Shown here: positions 52,695 through 62,346 of the stretch, one piece after another | Numbering within the stretch: the first letter of the stretch is position 1 | Layout: each line of letters opens with the position of its first letter | The notes under the pieces: model-generated | What the model was told of the DNA's origin: nothing | What the model saw: only the letters and a program-made list of their open reading frames with translations | Databases searched by the model: none | Translations under genes and position numbers: made by a program | Assembly (NCBI RefSeq): GCF_014201135.1 | Contig: NZ_JACHDR010000001.1 | Coordinates: forward strand, 868,001 to 932,000 | DNA: 64,000 nucleotides | Reading direction: 5' to 3' | DNA from: Neomicrococcus aestuarii | GTDB taxonomy: Bacteria > Actinomycetota > Actinomycetes > Actinomycetales > Micrococcaceae

Positions 52695-55275
52695 ATCACT
52701 GGCTGGATTGGTCAATTCGCTGGCTCACGAAAACTTTGAATCGCTTCAAAATCCCAACCTTGTGGAATCCTTCGTGGACGGTGTCGCCGTCGGCGGCGCC
52801 AGCACCAGCGGTGTCTCACTGGCGGAAAAATCTGCACGCTTGCGGCTAGCCAGTGCCATCGCTGAGGATGACCAGTTCCCGGAGTTCGCGGATTTGGCCA
52901 CGTCGTTGAAGGATTACCGCGAGGCAACTCGCCTGATCAGCCGGGTACGTCTGGATTCGCTCCCCAGCGACACTCGTTCCGCTTTCGAAAAAACCCGAAA
53001 GCTTGCCCAGCGGAAGCCTGGCACCAATAACTTTGGGCTCTCCACGAACGTGCATTGGCTTGTGGTGGAGCCTCAGGGCCAGCCGAGCGTCCTGTCCCGC
53101 TTCATGAATGAGTCGGCGCATCAGGACCACGCGAGCGTTAAGTTCCGCTCCAGCGCCACGTCGAGTGACCGCGAATCGCTGTTGGACGCAGCTCTCAAGC
53201 AGGTTGAGGTTCAGCCCAACACTGTGGTGATTACTCAGGTGGACGGGCAGACGGAATCGGACGCTCTCTGGCTGGCCGGAGCCCTAGGGCTTCCTTCGCT
53301 ACTTCTTGATGTGGTGGCAAACCCTCGCTCCACGTATGCCGTTTCTCCGGATCGCCTGACAGACGCCGTGGGCTCGAGCCTGTGGAAGCTTTTCCCTTCA
53401 ACGCTGGTCTCTGTCGAGGACGCTGGACGCCGTGTCTCAGCGACAGATCTGGTGAGCGGTAAGCATTTCCGTCAAAGCTTCACCGATTTCCCGGCAGCTC
53501 TGCGTCATTTTGGCGCGGCTGCTGTGGTGGGCAGGGACCTGGAAATCTACGCGCAGTCCAATCCTGATTTCCCGCAGACGTCACGTCCCATTGCGGACTG
53601 GATCCGACGCGATATCAAGCGCACTCAGGAACCGTTGAATCTCTGTGCCACCATTCTGGAACGCTTGTGGCATTCGCCGCGAGGCTTCCGTGCGCGCTTG
53701 GCTGCGGCTCAGCTCGAGTCATATGTGTGCGAGAACCCGCATAGTGAGCTTGGCCCTGTCTTGGAAAGCGCTCGTTTCCATCAGCATCGGCAGTTTGAAG
53801 ACCAGATTCGTCTGCGTCGCTTGTTCCAGGCCAACTACTTTGAGGAAGTTCAGCGCCTTGCTACCGAACCGCTTGATCTGAACTCCACGTGGATTCGTGA
53901 CGAGTCGGTGGCCTCGATTGAGCTTCTCGAGCGGCTTCACGCGTCCAAAACGGTGGCCCAGAACGCCGCTAAGCCAGCCGGAGACGGATCCTCCTCCCCC
54001 GTGGTGTGCGTCTTGCATGCGTCCTCGCCGCAGCAGTCTGGCGGCTACGCGATTCGCGCCCACGGAATCTTCAAGGCGCTCAAGCGTCAGGGTGAGGACG
54101 TTTATCCTGTGACGCGCCCTGGTTTCCCAGAGGATGCTCGGACGCTCGATGCTGATCTGCCGGTTCCCCCCGCGGACACTCTGGACGAGATCACGTATCA
54201 CCGTCTCGCTCCCGTTGTCCCACGTGAGCTGGGCGAGGCTCAGTACATGCGGGCGTGCATCGAGCGCTACAAAGAGGTACTGGTTGAGGCAAACGCGTCT
54301 GCTCTGCACGTGCGTTCGACCTTCCTCATTGCCGTTCCTGCCATCATTGCAGCGCGCGAGCTGGGGCTACGAACGGTGTATGAAGTCTCCGGTTTGTGGG
54401 AACTCGTGTATGAGGCCCGCGAACGTGAAGGCGCCCTGAATGGCCGCACGAACTTCGCGACGTTCTTTGAAAAGACTGCGGTTGATTTCGCTGATCTGGT
54501 CATCACCATGAATTACTCCATGATGGATGTGCTTGAGAGCCGCGGCGGGGATCGTTCCAAGATGCGCTTGGCCCCGAACGCCGTAGATATTTCTCAGTTC
54601 CAAAGTACGACGACGCCTGCTAGCGATTCCGGCAACCCTGCGGATTCTGCGGCTGCAGTTTCGGCTGCGACAGATTCAGTGGGCACTGATCCGGCGGTTC
54701 CGGAGAAGACGACGCTCGGGTATATCGGTTCTGTGGTGGATTACGAGGGCCTCGAGGACCTTGCTGCCGCCGTGGCACTGCTGAAGGAACGCCGTGATGA
54801 CTTCTCCGTTGTCATTGTGGGTGATGGCCTTGCACTGCCTAGCCTGCAGCAAGCCATCAAGCGCTTCGGCGTGAAGGATCTGATCTCTACCCCGGGGCGC
54901 GTTCCGCACTCCGAGGTCAAGGCGATCTATGATTCGATGCAGATCATGGTGTATCCACGTCGTTCCACTCCGGCAACAGACGTGGTGACGCCGCTGAAGC
55001 CGTTTGAGGCTCTCGCCACCGGAAAAGCTGTCATCGTCAGCGATGTTCCTCCGCTGAAGGAGATCGCCGGCGAGAATGAGCGCGCCTTGGTCTTCCCGAC
55101 CGGCGATGCTCGCGCTCTTGCTGAGGCTCTTGAACAGCTGATCGATAGCCCTGAGCGACGCGCTCAGCTGGGCGAGACTGGCCGTGATTGGGTGACGCGG
55201 GAGCGTGACTGGTCAACGGTGGTGCGCACGTTCACGGACGCTTACGATGAGCTGCGACAGCAGCCCGCAAACTAG
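52684..55275 (+). CDS. Glycosyltransferase family 4 with long unassigned N-terminal region
   Basis: 863 residues from the ATG at 52684, which overlaps the previous stop and has GGAGAGGAG upstream. The C-terminal half is a GT-B enzyme: SGGYAIRAHGIFKALKRQG near 453, YEVSGLWELVYE near 565, GYIGSVVDYEGLEDL near 678 and TPLKPFEALATGKAVIVSD near 769 (the E-x7-E region). The first 440 residues show no recognised domain. Between the two Rossmann folds (about 641-675) lies a Ser/Thr/Ala/Pro-rich low-complexity insert. Similar in its core to the gene at 60607. Confidence 0.87.
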   Translation: MSTKSLAGLVNSLAHENFESLQNPNLVESFVDGVAVGGASTSGVSLAEKSARLRLASAIAEDDQFPEFADLATSLKDYREATRLISRVRLDSLPSDTRSAFEKTRKLAQRKPGTNNFGLSTNVHWLVVEPQGQPSVLSRFMNESAHQDHASVKFRSSATSSDRESLLDAALKQVEVQPNTVVITQVDGQTESDALWLAGALGLPSLLLDVVANPRSTYAVSPDRLTDAVGSSLWKLFPSTLVSVEDAGRRVSATDLVSGKHFRQSFTDFPAALRHFGAAAVVGRDLEIYAQSNPDFPQTSRPIADWIRRDIKRTQEPLNLCATILERLWHSPRGFRARLAAAQLESYVCENPHSELGPVLESARFHQHRQFEDQIRLRRLFQANYFEEVQRLATEPLDLNSTWIRDESVASIELLERLHASKTVAQNAAKPAGDGSSSPVVCVLHASSPQQSGGYAIRAHGIFKALKRQGEDVYPVTRPGFPEDARTLDADLPVPPADTLDEITYHRLAPVVPRELGEAQYMRACIERYKEVLVEANASALHVRSTFLIAVPAIIAARELGLRTVYEVSGLWELVYEAREREGALNGRTNFATFFEKTAVDFADLVITMNYSMMDVLESRGGDRSKMRLAPNAVDISQFQSTTTPASDSGNPADSAAAVSAATDSVGTDPAVPEKTTLGYIGSVVDYEGLEDLAAAVALLKERRDDFSVVIVGDGLALPSLQQAIKRFGVKDLISTPGRVPHSEVKAIYDSMQIMVYPRRSTPATDVVTPLKPFEALATGKAVIVSDVPPLKEIAGENERALVFPTGDARALAEALEQLIDSPERRAQLGETGRDWVTRERDWSTVVRTFTDAYDELRQQPAN

Positions 55276-55344
55276 CGAACCTCGAACTAGCCAACGTCTA
55301 ACCAGCTAGCTTCCAACCAGCTAGCTCGAAATCGGCAATCCCCT

Positions 55345-55388
55345 GAAGAACCTAGCTTTGTTTCGTGAGTCGCTTTGCTAGGTTCTTC
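55345..55388. repeat. Perfect 12-bp inverted repeat at the convergent ends of two glycosyltransferase genes
   Basis: GAAGAACCTAGC at 55345-55356 and its complement at 55377-55388. It overlaps the stop of the minus-strand gene and lies 70 bp after the plus-strand stop. There is no T-run; it may be an RNA 3' end structure. Just before it, AACCAGCTAGCT occurs twice in tandem (55301-55327). Confidence 0.5.
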
Positions 55389-56920
55389 ACGCGTTGGGGA
55401 GCCGTCGTTATCGGGCGCACGGCTTCGATAGCGTGATGCTTCCACGGGATCTTTCGCTCGCGAAGCTCTTTGAGTTCGGCTTGGAGTTCACGTTGCTGCC
55501 GTTGCGCAGAGTCGAGCTCTTTCTCCAGGTATTCTTGGCGCTTCTTCGCGCGGGCAAAACTACCTTCGAACGCTGAGATGCGTTGCGATTTCTTCTCGAC
55601 GGATACTTCCAAGCCGGCGATCACCGAAGCTTGTGAGCGTAGCTTCTGGGCCGCTGCAAAAAGGGCAGCTGCGAAGGCTTGGTCCATTTCCTCGGCGGCA
55701 CTCACTGTCATAGATTCACCGGGTTCTACCCCGGCGAACCGCTGAGCGTTTTGTCTCGCAGTACCAGAACCGAAGAGGACGGTGAGCTCATGATCAATAA
55801 CAGTATCCAGCGAACACGTCTCTCGGATATTCTCCGCGGCGGTCGAGGATAGTCGCATGAAGAGGTTCTGATCCTCGGCCAGCCTCAAGAGGGCACTGGC
55901 CAAGGCATCTGCGTCCTCGCTGGGAACGAGCAGGCCGTCTACCTCATGGTGAATGAACTCGGATACCGCAGCGACATCGTTCGCAATCGGAACCAGACCG
56001 GAGGACATTGCTTCGCAGCGGGAGACGCCTTGACTGTCGATTCGACCGGGCGCCAAGAAGATCCCGTGGCGGGAGTGCTCGGTGGCGATCTCCTCTGGTG
56101 TGAGGAACGCTTGGCGTAGCGTCACTTGTGGGAATGAACGCAGTTCACTCAGTGTGGACTCGAACTGCTCACCATCGCCGATGATGGTGAAGTGAAAGCG
56201 TGAAGAGTCTTTGGTCAGTACCTTCTTGATGGCTGACACCAAGAGGTCGTTTCCATAGGCTGCCGAGGTGAAGGGACGAATCGTCAGCACCTGAAACCGT
56301 TGCTCTTCCGTTTTGGGCTGATATGTAAAGAGGTCGGTCTGGATTGGGTTGGGGATCACTGCAACAGCTTCTGGGGGAATTCCGGTATCCGGTGCCACCA
56401 CGTGATCGCGGAAGTGTTTGGAGACCGTGATGAATCCGATGTCCAGCTGATCATCGATCGCGAGTTCTTGGAGAAACTGCTTGCGGTTCTTAAAAGCGGC
56501 ACGTCTTCGTACCAGCAGCTTATTGATCTTTTCCGGGATCAGATCCGTGTTAAACCAGCGGCGGTACCAGGCCTCAACTTCGAACCCGTGCATCCAAATG
56601 AAAACTTTGCGCCCCACCAGCTCGGGGCGAAGGGTGTTGAACCAGCCCTGTGACACAAAGTGAATAGCGACAGCGCTCGGGTTGACAAGACGGATGATCG
56701 TGCCGGCAGACTCGGAGGAGGCATGTGTGACAGAGACGCCTTCGAAAGTGGTCTCTGCGGGTTCCGAGGCTGCGGGGTCAATGACAATGACGCGTACGTC
56801 TACTCCGCACTTTTGATAGGCCAGCACTCGTGTGTGAACGAAGGCGTTCTGGTATCGGCTCTCGGCGCTCGGGTACTTATTGGTGATAACCGTTACCGAT
56901 TTCCCCATCACATCAACCAA
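55352..56920 (-). CDS. Glycosyltransferase family 4 with C-terminal coiled coil
   Basis: 522 residues from a TTG that has GGAGG five bases upstream; an ATG four codons later (56908) is the alternative. N-terminal GT-B domain KSVTVITNKYPSAESRYQNAFVHTRV, nucleotide-side motifs TIRPFTSAAYGNDLLVSAI, SRCEAMSSGLVPIAND (E-x7 region near 308) and VDGLLVPSEDADALASALL. Residues about 425-500 are coiled coil with a basic tail ending VKNLAKRLTKQS. It is transcribed after wecC, separated by a terminator, so it may have its own promoter. Confidence 0.87.
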   Translation of the reverse strand: MVDVMGKSVTVITNKYPSAESRYQNAFVHTRVLAYQKCGVDVRVIVIDPAASEPAETTFEGVSVTHASSESAGTIIRLVNPSAVAIHFVSQGWFNTLRPELVGRKVFIWMHGFEVEAWYRRWFNTDLIPEKINKLLVRRRAAFKNRKQFLQELAIDDQLDIGFITVSKHFRDHVVAPDTGIPPEAVAVIPNPIQTDLFTYQPKTEEQRFQVLTIRPFTSAAYGNDLLVSAIKKVLTKDSSRFHFTIIGDGEQFESTLSELRSFPQVTLRQAFLTPEEIATEHSRHGIFLAPGRIDSQGVSRCEAMSSGLVPIANDVAAVSEFIHHEVDGLLVPSEDADALASALLRLAEDQNLFMRLSSTAAENIRETCSLDTVIDHELTVLFGSGTARQNAQRFAGVEPGESMTVSAAEEMDQAFAAALFAAAQKLRSQASVIAGLEVSVEKKSQRISAFEGSFARAKKRQEYLEKELDSAQRQQRELQAELKELRERKIPWKHHAIEAVRPITTAPQRVKNLAKRLTKQS

Positions 56921-56939
56921 TCAAGCCTCCGGCGTTAAA

Positions 56940-56982
56940 GAAATGTGGGACGCAACACAAAAGTGCTACGTCCCACATTAGT
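56940..56982 (-). terminator. Intrinsic terminator after wecC
   Basis: AATGTGGGACG at 56942-56952 pairs with its complement at 56969-56979, with inner GCAACAC/GTGCT pairing. On the minus strand it is followed by TTTCTTT, 15 bases after the wecC stop. Confidence 0.8.
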
Positions 56983-56993
56983 ACGCTATCTAA

Positions 56994-58226
56994 TTAGCGC
57001 CACATACCACGGGTATCAATGACCTTCTTGCCCTCGAGCACGGAGCGGTCAAGATCCTTGAACGCCTGGTGATCAACAAGAAGCAAGACGATCTCAGAGT
57101 CAGCAATAGCCTTCTCCGTGTCAACCAGTTCCACGTTAGGAATAGCTGCCAAGGAGCTTGGCAGGATGTTGACGTGAGGCTCAGCAACAGCGATCTTGAC
57201 GTCATTGAACTTCTGGGCAAGATCCTTGGCGATGGAGACCGCTGGGGATTCACGCAGGTCGTCAATGTTGGCTTTGAAAGCCAAGCCAAGGACGGCGATG
57301 CTGACATCGGATCCGGCATCCTTGAGAGCTGCCTCAACCTGGTTGATAACCCAAGCTGGCTTGGAGTCGTTCGTGACGCGAGCTTGACGAATCAGGCTAG
57401 CTTCTTCTGGAGCGCTGGAAACGATGAACCATGGGTCCACGGCGATGCAGTGACCGCCAACGCCTGGGCCTGGCTGGAGGATGTTCACGCGTGGGTGGTG
57501 GTTAGCCAGCTCGATGAGCTCCCATACGTCGATTCCAAGCTTGGCGGAAATGACGGAGAGTTCGTTAGCGAAAGCGATGTTGACGTCACGGTAGGAGTTC
57601 TCAACAAGCTTTGCCATTTCGGCGGTGGTGGCGTCCGTGAGGAGGATTTCGCCTTCGCAGAACGTCTTGTAGAGGTCGCGAGCAACCTCTGCCGCTTCAG
57701 GAGTGATACCGCCGACGATGCGGTCGTTGGTCACGAGCTCGATCATGACGCGGCCCGGGAGAACGCGCTCAGGGCAGTGAGCGAACAAGAGGCCCTTGTC
57801 CGCAAGATCGGGACGCAAAGCCAAGATGTGGTCAGCCAAGTGCTTCGTAGCACCTGGAGGGGAGGTCGACTCGAGAATGACCAGTTCGTCACCGGTGAGC
57901 TGCGGGGCAATGTTCTTGCCGGCAGCCTCGATGTAAGACAGGTCGGCAGTCTTATCAGCATTGAAAGGCGTTGGAACGGCAACGATGTAAGCATCGGCCT
58001 TTGGGGTTTCCAGCGAAGCGGAAAGCGTTCCGTCGGCAACAGCTGCGGCCACAAAAGTGTTCAGTTCTGGTTCAACGAATGGAACCTCGCCGCGGTTTAC
58101 TGCCTCAACGGTGTTGGGGTTGACGTCAACGCCGATAACCTTAACACCCTTTGAAGCGAGAATTGCTGCGGTTGGCAGGCCGATGTAACCCAATCCAACG
58201 ACTGCGACTGTCTTAATTTCCGGCAT
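56994..58226 (-). CDS. wecC: UDP-N-acetyl-D-mannosamine dehydrogenase
   Basis: Oxidises UDP-ManNAc twice to UDP-ManNAcA with NAD. 410 residues from the ATG at 58226, preceded by GGGAAGG; the frame extends further upstream without resemblance. NAD fold VAVVGLGYIGLPTAAILASKG, VAVPTPF, ESTSPPGAT, the catalytic cysteine in GPGVGGHCIAVDPWF and the C-terminal GLAFKANIDDLRESPA are present. Product of wecB is its substrate; both point to a mannosaminuronic acid polymer. Confidence 0.96.
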   Translation of the reverse strand: MPEIKTVAVVGLGYIGLPTAAILASKGVKVIGVDVNPNTVEAVNRGEVPFVEPELNTFVAAAVADGTLSASLETPKADAYIVAVPTPFNADKTADLSYIEAAGKNIAPQLTGDELVILESTSPPGATKHLADHILALRPDLADKGLLFAHCPERVLPGRVMIELVTNDRIVGGITPEAAEVARDLYKTFCEGEILLTDATTAEMAKLVENSYRDVNIAFANELSVISAKLGIDVWELIELANHHPRVNILQPGPGVGGHCIAVDPWFIVSSAPEEASLIRQARVTNDSKPAWVINQVEAALKDAGSDVSIAVLGLAFKANIDDLRESPAVSIAKDLAQKFNDVKIAVAEPHVNILPSSLAAIPNVELVDTEKAIADSEIVLLLVDHQAFKDLDRSVLEGKKVIDTRGMWR

Positions 58227-58422
58227 ATGGCCTTCCCTCTTCTGGTATTCCCTCAGCACCAAAGCTGACGGATTCTGAGACTCGACGCTTCCCTCTCTTG
58301 TAAGACGGGGAAGTCGAGCCAGTTGCAATTATATGCGTTCGCCTCACGAATCCATTGACTCAATGGCGTCGTTACGTACGTCTACTGTGACACACACAGT
58401 AGCGTCACGTTGCCTGCAGACC

Positions 58423-60555
58423 TTATTTGCTGGCCACTAGCGTTGAGCCATCAAGCTGCTTCTCAAACAGAGGCGCTAGCGACTTCGCGTATTCAAAGGA
58501 GACATGGGACTTGTCGTGGAACGTGATGACCGTGCCAATGACACCGTAGCACCGCTCGCTGTCGCAGAAACCAGACGTCATATCCACGTTGAAGAAACGA
58601 TCGCTCTTCATAGTTTCTGCCGCGTTTTTGATGTTCTGATCGCGAGAGAAAGATTCCTTGATAGTCGAGGAACACTCTGACAAGTTCTCTGAGTTCAGAT
58701 CAACACATTCGGGAATGTTTGGCCCAAGGCGAGGAACCTCGTTGATGGCGATAACATCCTTGCCTGCCTCGATCCATTGATCCCAGGCCATCGTGAAGCC
58801 TTCGATTTGAGGATTAGACATCTCAATGTCAGCCGGCGCAACAAAGGTGCGGTCAATCGGTGACGCCGCAACAACGATGGCGTCGATTTCGGAATCCTTG
58901 GCGATCAGATCGACTACCTCGCGGTTCTTCGAGGTACAAATTTCAGCAACTTCCAAAGAAGCGCCAGTCATTCTGTTGAGGCCTGCGCGGTCTGCAATGG
59001 ACGGTGTGCACGCAGACCGGGTGAAGGATCGAATGCTCCAGTTGTTCTTCTTGCCCAGCTCGTCCAGCATGGGAAGCCAAGCGCGAGCGTGGGAATCGCC
59101 CATGACTGCCACGGTCTTGGTGGCAGTTTCAGCGGAGGCACCAATCCGGCACTCAACAATCTTGTTCACAGTTTCTGCAGCTTGGCACTGCGGGAACAGA
59201 GGATTCTTCGGCTGCAGCGCCACCTTTGCAGCGGAAGGATTCGGTGCTTGTTCACCTTCAATAGGCGTGCAGTTATTCACCATCGCTGAGTACCCGTAGC
59301 AAGGGTCGCTCATGCTGAGAGTTGGACCCTGACGAGCGGTGATGATTGCGTTTGGCAGGATCAAGCTCACTGCCGTGATAGCGACGGCGCCTGCTACCAA
59401 GAAGCTGTAGGAGCGTCGTTTTTGCTTGATCCACGGCTTAATGCGGAACGGATCTTCAATCCAGACCTTGGTAGCCCAGGACAAGAGAATTGCGATGAGC
59501 AGGACAACGATCTTGTGATACCAGAAGAAGCCTGAATTCAAGATGTAGGGCGCCACGATGATGAGCGGCCAGTGCCACAAGTACAGGCCGTAGCTGATGT
59601 CACCCAAGAACTTGGCCGGGCGAATTGAAAGCCAACGGTGAACGCCGATGTACGGGGCGTGGTTTCCGGCGATCATCACCAGAGCGGTGCCGAGCACCGG
59701 AAGAAGTGCGGTGTATCCAGGGAACGGAGTGGCGCTGCTGTAGAGCACGCCGGAGGCCAAGACAGCCAAGAGGCCGATCCATCCAGCGATATTCGCGATA
59801 GGTCCAGTGAACTGCCGATGTCCCAAGGTCAGACCTACGAGAGCACCTACAACGAACTCCCAAATGCGGGTGGGGGTGACGAAGTAGGCGGACGCGGGGT
59901 CATAGGCGGTCAGCCAGATCGAGTAGCCCAAGCTAGCCAGCCCAATCAGGCTCAACCCAACAATGAGGATGGTTTTAACGCTCACAGCGCTCTTGGGCAG
60001 GAACTTTCGGAACAGGAAGAGCAAGAGGACGATCACAAGCGGCCAGAAGATGTAGAACTGCTCTTCCACCGACAGTGACCAGAAGTGCTGCACCACAGTG
60101 GCCGATTCGTCCTGCGCCGAGTAATCCACGGCCGCGGAGGCAAGGACCCAGTTCTGCACGTAGAGCGCCGAGGCAATGATTTGACGGAACGTGGCATCCC
60201 ACATGGTGCTAGGAACCCAGAGGACTGCTGCGATTGCTGAGAACAGCAGCACCACAAAACCCAGCGGTAGGAGACGCCGGATGCGTCGAGCCCAGAAGCT
60301 GATGAGGCTGAGTCGCCCGTTCTCTTGGATCTCGCGGTAGATGTGCGAAGTGATCAAGTAACCCGAGATCACAAAGAACACGTCGACGCCGACGAAGCCA
60401 CCGGGGAGACGCTCGGGCCACAAGTGGTAAATGACCACAAGGAGCACGGCAATAGCACGAAGGCCCTGAATTTCAGATTGGAACTTGCGTTGTGGTTCGG
60501 CAGGAAGTGCCGTCCCTCCAGCAGTGGGTGGTGTCACCTTAAGCGGCAAGGTCAT
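58423..60555 (-). CDS. OafA/YrhL-type membrane acyltransferase with SGNH domain
   Basis: 710 residues. The N-terminal half has ten to eleven membrane helices and the acyltransferase-3 motifs (EIQGLRAIAVLLVVIYHLWPERLPGGFVGVDVFFVISGYLI, RRIRRLLP). The extracytoplasmic C-terminal half is an SGNH hydrolase-like domain with VMGDSHARAW and a late DKSHVS (Asp-x-x-His) pair. Such proteins O-acetylate surface glycans; here the likely target is the polymer of this locus. Ends 200 bp before wecC. Confidence 0.93.
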   Translation of the reverse strand: MTLPLKVTPPTAGGTALPAEPQRKFQSEIQGLRAIAVLLVVIYHLWPERLPGGFVGVDVFFVISGYLITSHIYREIQENGRLSLISFWARRIRRLLPLGFVVLLFSAIAAVLWVPSTMWDATFRQIIASALYVQNWVLASAAVDYSAQDESATVVQHFWSLSVEEQFYIFWPLVIVLLLFLFRKFLPKSAVSVKTILIVGLSLIGLASLGYSIWLTAYDPASAYFVTPTRIWEFVVGALVGLTLGHRQFTGPIANIAGWIGLLAVLASGVLYSSATPFPGYTALLPVLGTALVMIAGNHAPYIGVHRWLSIRPAKFLGDISYGLYLWHWPLIIVAPYILNSGFFWYHKIVVLLIAILLSWATKVWIEDPFRIKPWIKQKRRSYSFLVAGAVAITAVSLILPNAIITARQGPTLSMSDPCYGYSAMVNNCTPIEGEQAPNPSAAKVALQPKNPLFPQCQAAETVNKIVECRIGASAETATKTVAVMGDSHARAWLPMLDELGKKNNWSIRSFTRSACTPSIADRAGLNRMTGASLEVAEICTSKNREVVDLIAKDSEIDAIVVAASPIDRTFVAPADIEMSNPQIEGFTMAWDQWIEAGKDVIAINEVPRLGPNIPECVDLNSENLSECSSTIKESFSRDQNIKNAAETMKSDRFFNVDMTSGFCDSERCYGVIGTVITFHDKSHVSFEYAKSLAPLFEKQLDGSTLVASK

Positions 60556-60606
60556 ACCTTCCGTTTCGCATAGTTGATTCAGGTCCAGGCTGCGTCCGCG
60601 TCCAGA

Positions 60607-62346
60607 TCATCGAAGTTCAGCGCCCAAAGACTCGTACATCGCGGAGTATTTTCGTGCATTGGCACTCCACGTCCGGTCCTCGAGCACCCATTCTCGCCCG
60701 CGAGCACCAAGTTCTTCTTGAAGCTTCGGATCACTCAGTCCGCAAGCGATCGCCTCAGCCAAAGCCTCCGGAGAATCCGGCTCGCTCAAAATGCCATTGA
60801 AGCCATCCTGAACAAGCTCGCGAAGCGCTGGAAGATCCGAGGCCACAATCGCACGGCTACTCGCAGATGCCTCCACTGGTTTCAGCGGGGTCACGCTGCG
60901 AGTCACATCCAAGTCTTTTCGAGGGACGACAAACAAGCATAGTGCTTGATGATAGGTCGGCGTGAGATCTCGAGCCACTCGTCCGGTAAAGACAACCTTC
61001 TCTTCGAGACCGAGGTCTCTCACTTGGGTCTTCAGCGCTGGGAGCGACACGCCATCACCCACGATCAAAAGTCGGGCCCGCGGGAAGTCCGGAGTCAGTC
61101 GTGCGAACGCGTCTACCAGAACATCGAGTCCTTCATACGGGACAATCGAGCTGACGGTGCCAAGGTAATCCAGTGAAGGATCTAGTCCTAGCGCGGTTCG
61201 AGCACTCTCCATGGTTCCGGGCGTTTCGAGGAAGCTCTCCCCCACGGCGTTCGGGCAAATGAAGATCTTTGAAGGATCCACATCCTGGCGCATGAGGTTC
61301 TCCTGCATGGACTTCCCGAGTGTCACCACAGCATTCGCCGACCGGGCGGCTTCGGCCTCGCGTTCCACGAAGAGTCGGTAGCGCTCAGAGGTAGCTCGGT
61401 GCTCCGGATCTGCAGAGGCCCAGGTGTCCGCCAGTTGGCCGCGCACTTCATACACCCACGGAATCCCGAAGGCCTCCGCCACCGTACGCACTACCAACGC
61501 ATTCACAAAGTGCGTGGTGGTGTGCAGGACGGCCGGACGAAATTCGCGGACCAACGCGCTGAGCTCATCGACGAACTGCTGGAGCCGGTGGTCCATCCCG
61601 GTCTGCAGTGAGTTGGGGATCAGCCGGTAGTAGGTGATGCCATCGATGACATCCTGTGGCTTGGCGTTCGGAAGACCAACGTCTAGCGGGTAACCCAAGC
61701 GAGTTACTGCGGCTACTTCCCAGCCCTGATTTTTGAGGGATACCAGGATCGAGTGCGAACGTTGCGCGTACCCGCTTCCGGTGTGCGGCAACGAATTGGT
61801 GAGGACCTGCAGGACCCGGTTGGAGACAGGTCGGTAATCAGCGAAGCGATGCATGACCGGCCCTTGGCCCCGGAAGGTGCGGTACTCGGAGAGATACCGT
61901 TCGCGCAGACGACTCGCTTCTCCCCCGAAATCCGAGAGTCGTTCAACAGCTTCCGAGAACCGGCCGTTGAACCACAGGAGCCGAGCTTCGCTGATGGCTT
62001 TTCGAGCACTATCCGGTGCACTGCTCAAGAGGCGCTCGGCGGTACCGATGTTTTTCGTTACCACGGCTATATCCGCAAGCTGGAGGCGTCGTCGTACTGA
62101 CAAATCCTGCCCCGCGGACTGCTCCAGGTGCGCAGAAACCAACTTGTCCTCGCCGAGGATGGAGAGCGACATGTTGCCGATGAGCGATGACTCGCTAGTG
62201 CAGCGCTGAGCGAGCAAGCGGGCCAGGGGGTGACTGATCTTCCCTGGAACGCGCCGAGCAATCTGGAAGCCCAAGTGCACAGGGTCATCGGCTAAGTGGG
62301 ACGCGGCAACGCTGGACATGACCCGCAGGTTCTTCAAAAGATTCAT
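60607..62346 (-). CDS. Glycosyltransferase family 4 with helical N-terminal region
   Basis: 579 residues. The first 165 are helical and TPR-like in character (LADIAVVTKNIGTAERLLSSAPDSARKAISEARLLWFNGRFSEAVERL). Then a GT-B enzyme: LPHTGSGYAQRSHSILVSLKNQGWEVAAVTRLG, VYEVRGQLADTW, GTVSSIVPYEGLDVLVDAF and TPLKPVEASASSRAIVASD. The core resembles the gene at 52684, including TPLKP and GYA motifs, so the two are probably paralogues. ATG overlaps the stop of the upstream glycosyltransferase (ATGA). Confidence 0.9.
   Translation of the reverse strand: MNLLKNLRVMSSVAASHLADDPVHLGFQIARRVPGKISHPLARLLAQRCTSESSLIGNMSLSILGEDKLVSAHLEQSAGQDLSVRRRLQLADIAVVTKNIGTAERLLSSAPDSARKAISEARLLWFNGRFSEAVERLSDFGGEASRLRERYLSEYRTFRGQGPVMHRFADYRPVSNRVLQVLTNSLPHTGSGYAQRSHSILVSLKNQGWEVAAVTRLGYPLDVGLPNAKPQDVIDGITYYRLIPNSLQTGMDHRLQQFVDELSALVREFRPAVLHTTTHFVNALVVRTVAEAFGIPWVYEVRGQLADTWASADPEHRATSERYRLFVEREAEAARSANAVVTLGKSMQENLMRQDVDPSKIFICPNAVGESFLETPGTMESARTALGLDPSLDYLGTVSSIVPYEGLDVLVDAFARLTPDFPRARLLIVGDGVSLPALKTQVRDLGLEEKVVFTGRVARDLTPTYHQALCLFVVPRKDLDVTRSVTPLKPVEASASSRAIVASDLPALRELVQDGFNGILSEPDSPEALAEAIACGLSDPKLQEELGARGREWVLEDRTWSANARKYSAMYESLGAELR

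Noticed and set aside
58382-58402. Hairpin CTACTGTG-n5-CACAGTAG between the acyltransferase and wecC
   Set aside because: Short stem and no T-run, so not called a terminator; may be chance.
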